Shown one piece after another: positions 56,461 through 64,000 of a DNA stretch of 64,000 nucleotides. This stretch comes from Corallium rubrum (lineage: Eukaryota; Cnidaria; Anthozoa; Scleralcyonacea; Coralliidae), in assembly GCA_964035015.1 (NCBI GenBank), contig OZ036010.1, positions 9,806,620 through 9,870,619 of the forward strand, read 5' to 3'. The notes below the pieces were generated by a model that did not search any database, had not been told where the DNA came from, and was given only the letters and a program-made list of their open reading frames with translations. A program made the position numbers and the translations under genes. Position 1 is the stretch's first letter. Each line of letters opens with the position of its first letter.

Positions 56461-56718
56461 TTCAAACTCTTGGCAGATATTATATAAAATGAACAAGACA
56501 TTTTTTTAATTAATTTATATTAGTACCGTTAAAATATAACTAATTAGGAAATATAGCATTTTTTAAAATCAAAGGTTTTATTTGAAGGCAATATTAGCAA
56601 CAAAGAAAAACAACCTATTGCATATCAGACATAGTTTGACGCTACGCTAGCTGAAAAATGTAATTTAAAACATGAGCTGTGCACAGTGTCAGTGTTTTAT
56701 CAGATGTTATAAAACACG

Positions 56719-57140
56719 AGGCCTGTGACAAACGGCGTATTTTTCATGCGCCGTATAAAATATGAGAATTAAGTTCATGAAAAATACGCCGTCTGTAACC
56801 ATTAAATACGGCAATTTCATTAAGTTCGACAGTGCCATTAAATACGACGAGCCCAGTCGTATAATACGACTCAAGTACGGCGTTGGTGCAGACGGCGTAC
56901 TATTCATGCGCCGAATAAAATGCATAACATTAATTTACAGTATGATAATACATTTTCTATGCACAATTCCTGTTTGTAACATCGTTTCCAGACCTACGAC
57001 TCGAGAACTGTAATCTATTCGACTTATTAAATACGATGAAAATACGCCGTATAACTCAACAGGAACAATTTCAGAATTTGGGCCGACTATAATAGGTATT
57101 TTATACGGCGCATGAAAAATACGCCGTTTGTCACAGGCCT
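56719..57140. mobile_element. MITE with aggcctgtgacaaacggcgt ends
   Basis: Inverted ends of about 45 bp (aggcctgtgacaaacggcgt and its complement) plus internal copies of catgaaaaatacgccg. It lies 260 bp after the BAG gene stop. Confidence 0.9.
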
Positions 57141-57277
57141 AAGAATAGCTTCAAAAACGACCCATTTGACAAGTTTATTGGCGTAGCAAATTTTGAAAAA
57201 TTATGTTGTCTAAACCGAGAAATCATAGCTAAAGTTTATATCAATTTATATCAGATGGACTTGGTACTGATTTCCTT

Positions 57278-58548
57278 TATTTTATTTTATTTTATTTAAC
57301 TTTACCTTGACTAAATAAATACAAGGATAGGAACACCGCAACAGCTGAGGCCGATTACTGCGGGTCCTGATTGTCTACTATTTACATTAAATAATATGTG
57401 ATATAAATATAATTATATGATATAAACATAACAAGTATAAAAACGTTTAAGATGAAGCTAGCTGAAGGTCTAAAAACAACAAGTAGGGGAAACACATGCA
57501 TAGACTACGGACAGAGTTACATTTAATACAAATTGATTTCCAGGTGCGTGGGTCTTCAGAATGGTATATAGAGAGAATAGCAGAGTGGTAGTATTTTAGT
57601 TTGTTTTTGAAATTTGAAAGATTGGTAGTCCGGGTTATTTCTTGAGGCAGCACGTTCCATATTCTTGGAGCTCTTATTATAGGTATGATTTACCGTACGT
57701 CGATGTTCTATATGATCGCTGTTTGAAAGCGCTGCCATCTGTTTTAATCTGAGATCTTGTAGGTTGGTATGTTTGCATTTTTCAGGAATTGTATTTTTGT
57801 CAAATGAAATATATTGATTGATTATTTTGAAAAAGAATACCATGTCCGGATATTCGTGCCAGTAGGTTAGAGGAAGTAGGTTTGTTTCGATTAGTCTGTT
57901 CTCGTAAGTAATTTCACATTGGAAAGGTAGATTAAGAATATATTTTGTTGCGCGTCGTTGAACTCGTTCGAGATTTTTTATCAGCTCAATTGTTTGTGGG
58001 CTCCAAACCTGAGACGCGTATCCAAGGTGGCAACGGACAATTGCCAGATAGATGGTACGTCTGGTACGATGGCGTTAATGTTTTTTGTGGTTCTTCTAGC
58101 GTACACCAGGATCTTGTTGGCCTTAGCTGTTTGTGAATGGACCTGTTTCTTCCACAGTAAGTCAGAGGAAATCCATACTCCAAGGTCTCGTTCATGCGAA
58201 CAGTGTTTCAGTTCGATATTGTCCATGGAGTATGGAATCATGACACGTTTCTTCTTTCTTGTTATCGTCTGAACTTTGCATTTTGTTTGGTTAAAAGCAA
58301 GGTTTGAAGATAGTGACCATTCATTGATGTTATTCAGGTCCTGCTGCAGAAGAGTGTTGTCTGCTTCAGTAGATATGCGCTTGAATAGTTTTGTATCATC
58401 GGCGAAGGTCGCTATTGCGGACGATAATACTGCGTAGGGAAGATCGTTGACGTAAAGAAGGAATAGCAATGGTCCAAGGATCGATCCTTGAGGCACACCA
58501 GAAGTTACGGGTAGAGGAGAAGAAGTTTCACCAAGTACTGTGACTTGC
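57278..58548 (-). mobile_element. CR1/L2-like LINE fragment with catalytic motif
   Basis: On the minus strand the fragment starts in the palm (VTSGVPQGSILGPLLF, FADDTKLF) and runs through HERDLGVWISSDLLWKKQV into the C-terminal region. A frameshift near 57980 and more near 57560-57650 break it. Its tail is (TTTTA)n on the plus strand at 57278-57300. The flanks tactgatttccttt and tgtttccctcatgaattatt are contiguous in the related repeat at about 58949-58985. Confidence 0.9.
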
Positions 58549-58554
58549 ACATGT

Positions 58555-58990
58555 TTCCCTCATGAATTATTAATGATTTTTGAGCGTAGCTTAAAAAGTT
58601 ACTGTTTATGATCCAACATTTCGACACTCCAATCTATAGTGTCATGAACAGTAACATTTTAAGCTACGTTGAAACACTTGAGCTACATGTATATACAATG
58701 TATGTAATATATCATACACGAGGAGGAGTGTTTCATCAGGATATCCAAACACTGAGACGTTTGTTGAAAACCGAGGCGAAGCCGAGGTTTTTGAACAAAC
58801 TTCGAGGGTGTTTGGATATCCTGATGAAAACTCCTCCGAGTGTATGATATAGCATCTCAAACAAATCAGTAGTTAAAGAGAAAGTCGAGGTAAAAGTTTG
58901 CTTAATTTATGTAATTTCTTCCTCCGATATCCAAACCACAGATACGGTACTGATTTCCTTTGTGTTTCTCTCATGAATTATTAATGAGTT
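58555..58990. repeat. Foldback repeat family G relatives
   Basis: tcatgaattattaatga at both ends (58560, 58973) and a central palindrome at about 58725-58850 (ggaggagtgtttcatcagga / tcctgatgaaaactcctccg). It resembles 30190-30515 and 55505-55938. Confidence 0.65.
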
Positions 58991-59418
58991 TGAGAAATAT
59001 ATACCTCTATATATCTCTGTGTATATAGTAATATCTCGGAGTGGATACTAGCCTGCGTGTAGACTCGAACTGAAATGTGTGTACATTTCATTGCACGCAA
59101 GGCTAAGGGCTGTTCATATGAGGGGCTTGCTTGGTTACTGGGCTGATTTAATCTTTCTATGACTGCAAAAAAGAATTATAATACCCTGTGTGCTACATGC
59201 TTACAAAAAAACAACAACCCAATTTTGCTTCGTTATGAGCCCGCCTCATATGAATAGCCCCTTGGTGGATACATGCAGCTTTAATTCCCGGATCTGCAAC
59301 TCAGAATTTGCATATAAGAGCAAATCTGATCTATCTTTATACAAAAGATACGAAGTATACACATGAATGATATCAAGAAAGCAAAACTCGACTTCAAAAA
59401 ATAAATTAAGAGTGTTTA

Positions 59419-59968
59419 AGAAATGGTTCATGGTTTGGCGTGCTCCATCGAGTTTTAGTATACACCCAACCATGGTCTATTACAAATCCTGCATTCTGAT
59501 TGGCTACTCAACCGTTGTCTATTCGTGATGGACAACGTTTGAGAAAAATGAAAACAAACCTGAAAAAATATGGCAGTAAACTCTCGTTTTGCAGACGTTT
59601 CGGAGGAATTTTTGGAGAGTTTGATAGAAAATTCTATCCCTGAAAAAACTAAAAACGCCACAAAATATGGCATGAAGATTTTTAATGGTAAGGAACGAAA
59701 TACAATTAAACCGTATTTTATTAATTAAATCTGCTTTTACTTGCCGCTCACGAGTGGTTAAATAACACAACATTTTCGTCAGTTTGCATAGAAAAACTGT
59801 ATTTTTTAGAGTACCTATAGGTACAGGGTGTATACTAAAACAATTAGACAACTCGTCCTCGTTGTCTAATTGTTAAATGGATGCACGCGGGAAGTTGGGA
59901 GAGCACGAAAAAAGTGCTCCCAAGTGCATCCACAACTCAGTGGAGCGCCAAACCATGAACCATTTCTT
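59419..59968 (+). mobile_element. Terminal-inverted-repeat element carrying a coding exon
   Basis: Ends gaaatggttcatggtttggcg / cgccaaaccatgaaccattt (about 28 bp) and inner arms ttttagtatacaccc / gggtgtatactaaaa. The exon at 59570-59687 is inside. No transposase is visible. Confidence 0.7.
59570..59687 (+). pseudogene. Orphan first exon of a DUF3504/Crypton-like gene
   Basis: ATG at 59570 opens 39 codons (MAVNSRFADVSEEFLESL ... NATKYGMKIFNG) ending at a good donor, G|gtaagg. This N-terminal pattern (RFADV ... ATKxGxKxF) is that of animal DUF3504 proteins derived from Crypton-type tyrosine recombinases. No matching downstream exon is found, so it is probably a remnant or a captured exon. Confidence 0.55.
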
Positions 59969-60049
59969 TTATAACTAAACTAAAAACTAATCTTATTTAT
60001 ACTGGATATCTCTATCAGTTAAAAGCTAACTGGCATGTTCTCCCTAGAG

Positions 60050-60262
60050 GTCCAGTAAGGACCCACCCTCATTAGTCCAGTGTTTCTACAGGAGGAAACC
60101 GGAGTACCCGGAAGAAACCTGCGATGTTTGGTAGAGTCAAACTGGACGCACTCTTCTCACATGCGGCCAGGTGAAATTTTAATCAGGTAACTGCTGAGAG
60201 CAGAAATTGAACCCGGGTCGCAGAGGTGAAAGGCACGTACGCTAACCACTGTGCCACCAGAG
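60050..60262 (-). mobile_element. tRNA-derived SINE, minus strand
   Basis: On the minus strand, tggtggcacagtggttagcg (A box) and cgacccgggttcaatttctg (B box) with tRNA-Glu-like gtgcctttcacctctgcg between them. A conserved-looking body follows (ccgggtactccggtttcctc). No gene is seen in 60263-60624. Confidence 0.75.
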
Positions 60263-60624
60263 AATCAGACGCAAAACAATGGAAAATAATATTTATTTCG
60301 CTGATTAAAAATGAGTTTCTCATTACGTTTGAAATTGCCGTGCTCCATCGAGTTCTGAGCACGCACGGTAGCAGTTATAATGTACACTGTCCAAGGGTTG
60401 TGAATGTGGAGTGAGAAAAACAAACGCACTCTTATCAGTTTTGACAGGTCGCATTATTCAGGCTTGCTGGTTTTCTTAACAAAGTAACCTGTTACAAGAG
60501 CGAGCCTTTACTTTTGGCCCTAAACTAAATAAACAACATGAAATCATTGGAAATATATATAAAGATACATATCATTGCCTTTGGAAAGAGCGTAAGCCTA
60601 GAATAGTTGGCTAAAACACAGAAA

Positions 60625-61171
60625 ATGAAACCCTTTTTATATGAACATGGTGCATTAGTCTTTCTTTTAAGTTTCGTAATCAAACTATGTATGGCTACTG
60701 CAACTAGCACCAAGTTGAAAGGAATGCAATTCATGGACAATTATATTAGTTTGTTAGACCTTTCTGGCGCGGATTCTGGATCCAAAATACAGAAACGAAC
60801 GTCAATTGTAGATGGCGGGGTGTTCGTTCCGTACAAATCAACGACGATAGTCCATAAATCTCGTTTAGTTCCCGTCACTTTTGGATTCGTGATCAACAAG
60901 GAGACTTTAAAAGACAATCCAACGCTTTATAAGCTCGGAGTAAAAATGCTGGACAAAAAAGTCGAAAAAAACTTGGAAAAAACTACTGGCAAGAAAGTGT
61001 TGGAACCCAAATCGAATTGCGTCAAAGGATCAAAGTTGTTGTTGAAGCTGTTACACAGCCTAAGCAAAGGTAAGGAGTTTGAAGAACATTGTCACATCCG
61101 GGTATAAATGTAGAGATTAGGATTTCACGGTCTATATGAACCGTAAATTCGTCAGTCATGTGCATTATACA

Positions 61172-61253
<82 letters not shown>

Positions 61254-62650
61254 CATGTTTAATGAGTGTCTGTATATGTGATACAGATTCCTCTTGATTT
61301 ACATGGGAAGGAGGGAGGGAGGGAGGGAGGGAGGGAGGGAGGGAGGGAGGGAGGGAGGGAGGGAGGGAGGGAGGGAGGGAGGGAGGGAGGGAGGGAAGGA
61401 AGGAAGGAAGGAGGGAGGGAGGCAAAGAAATTGAACTGATCATTTGACAGAGCAAGTTTGATTTGAGCAAGTTTGAGTGATTTGCGAGTGTAAACATTCT
61501 CCATATCTAAGATACACCCCTACTCTTTCACCATTCACAATCCTTGCTTTTCTTTCTTCAACAGATATAAACAAACTAGAAAAGAACTTTCTTCCAGAAG
61601 TCGAATCTCACGGATTACATCACAAAGAAACTGTCCCAATATTGAATAAGAAAAAACGGAAACCTTTCCCACAAAGTGAATTGCACGAGTCAGGCCACAA
61701 AGGGTTGATCGAAAAAGCATTGAGCAGAAAGAATCCCGCAGCAAAACATCGTAAGTAAACCAGATACCAACTCTTGCAACTTATTTAAGGCCTTTAAATT
61801 AGAGATGAAATATACCGGAATTTTTCTCTCTGTTTTATTAAATTAACCTGGACGATAGTGTAAATCCAGTGATAAAATTTCAACGGAAATTTTCTTAAAA
61901 TTCAGATAGTGATTTCGCCTTTTTTACCAGTGCAGTAGACTACAGTGGAGTACAGTAAAGTACAGTAGAGTACAGCACAGCACAGCACAGCACAGCACAG
62001 CACAGCACAGCACAGCACAGCACAGCACAGCACAGCACAGCACAGCACAGCACAGCACAACACAACACAACACAACACAACACAACACAACACAACACAA
62101 CACAACACAACACAACACAACACAACACAGCACAGCACAGCACAGCACAGCACAACACAGCGCGGCACGGCACAGCACAGCACAGCAGCACATCAGCACA
62201 GCACAGCACAGCACAGCACAGCACAGCACAGCACAGTACAGCACAGTACAGCACAGCACAGCACGTTCTTGGCCAACTAATCTGCTTGAGGTATTTTTCA
62301 CATTAGTCAATCAGCACTATCCGCAAACTGACAAGAAAAATATAAATGTAGGCAAGATGATCTTTTATTAGAAAATCTTCCCAGCAATTGACAAACGTTC
62401 TATCTGTTTATTAATAGATTTTTTCAAGAAATGGTCGAGATATTTGCGTTGTATAAGACGTAATCCAAGAAAAAAATGTTCACTGATCCTGAAGAGACAC
62501 AACAAATATCATAGAATAAGTCTAAAGCTAAGAAACAAGAAAAAGCGATTACTGAAAGGAAGGAATCGTTGCAAGAGGTGTCGAGTAGTACAGCATCACC
62601 ACAACAGACTATATCACCATTTCTACAAAATATATGGTGATGATAGATGA
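60625..62650 (+). CDS. Unrecognised secreted basic protein, 3 exons, 287 aa
   Basis: Exons 60625-61069, 61565-61750 and 62418-62650 (TGA) join in phase 1/1. The start is the ATG at 60625; an upstream in-frame TTG is not used. Residues about 1-25 form a signal peptide (MKPFLYEHGALVFLLSFVIK then LCMATA). Exon 1 ends in a region rich in K and L (KMLDKKVEKNLEKTTGKKV). Exon 2 is basic with many dibasic sites (NKKKRKPF). Exon 3 is extremely rich in R, K and H with several Cys (RCIRRNPRKKC, RCKRCR). AATAAA at 62668-62673 lies 18 bp after the stop. I recognise no domain; a secreted cationic or matrix protein is conceivable but unproven. Introns hold (AT)n, (GGGA)n and (CACAG)n arrays. Confidence 0.7.
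61177..61251. repeat. (AT)n microsatellite
   Basis: About 37 dinucleotides in intron 1 of the secreted-protein gene. Confidence 0.95.
61303..61422. repeat. (GGGA)n microsatellite
   Basis: About 28 purine-only tetramers, G-rich on the plus strand, able in principle to form triplex or G-quadruplex DNA. Minus-strand SLPP frames are artefacts. Confidence 0.95.
61931..62262. repeat. (CACAG)n/(CACAA)n pentamer array
   Basis: About 65 pentamers: acagt variants on the left, then CACAG, a central pure CACAA block (62059-62127), then CACAG again. It lies in intron 2 of the secreted-protein gene. Confidence 0.95.
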
Positions 62651-62945
62651 ACTATTATTATTGTATCAATAAAGGTCATTTACACAAGTGTACATGAATT
62701 AATGAAAGAGGGGAGTCGTTGTAAGAGGTGTTGAGTAGTACAGCATCACCACAGCAGACGGTACCACCATTCTTGGCTAACCCTCTGGTCACGATAGATG
62801 GACTATTATAATTGTATCAATAGAAAATATTACATAGGCATGCAAACAATTAATGAAGGGAAGAGATCGTTGTATGAAGGGTAGAGTAGTACAGCCTCAG
62901 CACAACACACGGTACCACCATTCTCTGCAGAACTTATCAATAAGT
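62553..62945 (+). repeat. Three tandem copies (about 150 bp) of terminal exon plus 3'UTR
   Basis: Unit 1 (about 62550-62701) contains the last codons, stop and AATAAA of the secreted-protein gene. Units 2 (about 62702-62852) and 3 (about 62853-62945) repeat it (gagtagtacagcatcaccac, gtaccaccattct, attgtatcaata) but have stops in the original frame. Confidence 0.85.
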
Positions 62946-63502
62946 ATAGGTAATCATATGATAGCGAGTGCAATTAATGATTTTACACTACGAGTGATAT
63001 TTAAAAATTGATCCAAAATTGCACAAGCCGTAGGTGAGTGCAATTTGGCTCAATTTTCAAATATCACGAGTAGACTAAAATCATTAATTGCATGAGCAAA
63101 ATCATGATTACTTGTTTATTATATGCATGACAAAATTACGATATCTATCTTAATTACAGTCAAAAAATTTTGTCTTAATTTGAATGTTTATTGGCCCTAC
63201 AACCACAGACAATCTTAAAACGTTATTCAAAACAGTGAATTAATTTTTCTTTCTGGCAACTAACTATAAGTAATCACAAACTTCAAAACCAATTTACAAT
63301 TACCTGAAGTGTCAATCCTTGTCGTACGCTTCGTAGTAATTCGCGCGTTTGAAAACATCTTGTTTCGTTACAACTGGACAACAAACAGCTTCACTTATGG
63401 TGAGCAGATGTTACCTGTATTGATCTTCAAATATTTACATGAAAAGTCAAAATCTTTCAATTTGAAAACACGCCGCCATTTTGAATTTAATTTTTTACCA
63501 CT

Positions 63503-63516
63503 GTTACCATGGTAAC
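63503..63516. promoter_or_regulatory. Perfect palindromic X-box sequence
   Basis: GTTACC-AT-GGTAAC fits the RFX consensus in both halves. The surrounding 62950-63545 is bounded by inverted gagtgcaattaatgatttta / taaaatcattaattgca blocks and contains no gene, so the site may belong to a repeat. Confidence 0.4.
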
Positions 63517-63547
63517 ATTAATTTGCACTCTGGAGAGTGCAATTAAT

Positions 63548-63931
63548 AGGGACTTTAAGCAAACACAACGACTACGACTACGGCAACATGTTTGAACAAT
63601 AGAATTTCATGTCATATACAAAGAGCTTTTGCAAATAACGGTCCCAAGAGTAATTTTCATGCCGTCGCGACTCTGTTGACAACGTAGAAAAATCATTTTT
63701 ACGTTGTAAAGACAACGCGGAACCTGAGTCACTACAGAAGCCTTGGAAAGGCTTAACCTTACTCTCGCGAATAACAGATTGAACAAGTGTTTTTCTTCAA
63801 GAGTTTAAGAACAAAACGAGCCTGTGCGATTATGTATCTTGAAATTTGGATGTATAAAAACACCGTCATTTAATACCACTCTGAAACTTTCCACCGTAGC
63901 CGTAGTCCGTTGTCTGAAGCTTAAAGTCCCT
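63548..63931. mobile_element. MITE with agggactttaagc ends
   Basis: Inverted ends agggactttaagcaaacaca / ...gaagcttaaagtccct with subterminal gactacgactacggc / accgtagccgtagtc. No coding. Confidence 0.85.
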
Positions 63932-63935
63932 AATG

Positions 63936-64000
63936 AGGGTAATAGAACGACGAGGAGTGCTATTAATGGGGGTAATAGAACGACGAGGAGTGCTATTAAT
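63936..64000 (+). repeat. Start of a 36-bp tandem repeat at the window edge
   Basis: gggtaatagaacgacgagga plus gtgctattaat occurs twice, the second copy ending with the window. It may continue beyond. Confidence 0.7.

Noticed and set aside
56762..57013. 83-codon frame
   Set aside because: Lies wholly inside a MITE with repeated catgaaaaatacgccg units.
61165..61504. Frames with LPPS periodicity on the minus strand
   Set aside because: Artefact of the GGGA array and neighbouring (AT)n.
61902..62310. Overlapping long frames of repeated L/C/V residues on the minus strand
   Set aside because: They are read through the CACAG/CACAA pentamer array, so all frames are open by composition.

Overview
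The window is animal nuclear DNA: AT-rich, intron-rich and heavily loaded with transposon relics. A motile-cilia gene (SPEF1), a Penelope-like element with a GIY-YIG endonuclease, several CR1/L2-like LINE relics, a pogo/Tigger element, tRNA- and 5S-derived SINEs and many foldback elements all point to an invertebrate metazoan. An anthozoan cnidarian (coral or anemone) fits best, but the sequence alone does not prove the species.

Five coding loci can be supported by spliced reading frames. (1) Positions 1107-34819, + strand: an unrecognised gene of about 15 exons (about 680 aa) spread over 34 kb. Its introns hold most of the repeats in the left half. (2) 39776-40687, - strand: an intronless SLC25A51-type mitochondrial NAD+ carrier. 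(3) 41075-47348, + strand: SPEF1/CLAMP, 8 exons, 356 aa, head-to-head with the carrier across 387 bp that contains an X-box-like (RFX) site. (4) 49449-56460, + strand: a BAG3/starvin-type co-chaperone, 3 exons, 817 aa, with an N-terminal WW domain, a long Q-rich middle with polyQ and a C-terminal BAG domain. (5) 60625-62650, + strand: an unrecognised secreted, very basic protein, 3 exons, 287 aa, whose last exon and 3'UTR are followed by decayed tandem copies. A single coding exon of a DUF3504/Crypton-like gene (59570-59687) sits inside a terminal-inverted-repeat element.

Layout: 1-660 Penelope-type end repeats; 1107-34819 gene 1 with LINE, MITE and SINE insertions and a 2.4-kb CTTGA satellite (20.67-23.10 kb); 34.8-39.2 kb a cluster of Penelope-like and palindromic elements, several carrying hammerhead-ribozyme-like cores; 39.8-56.5 kb the gene-dense block SLC25A51 / SPEF1 / BAG; 56.7-60.3 kb LINE, MITE and SINE; 60.6-62.7 kb the secreted-protein gene; 62.7-64 kb duplicated exon relics, a foldback element and the start of a tandem repeat.

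The genes do not form a pathway. The main signals are the head-to-head SPEF1/SLC25A51 pair, an uncharacterised multi-exon gene, nested insertions that can be dated against empty-site copies within the window, and repeated insertion of short DNA transposons into Pol III-type SINEs.
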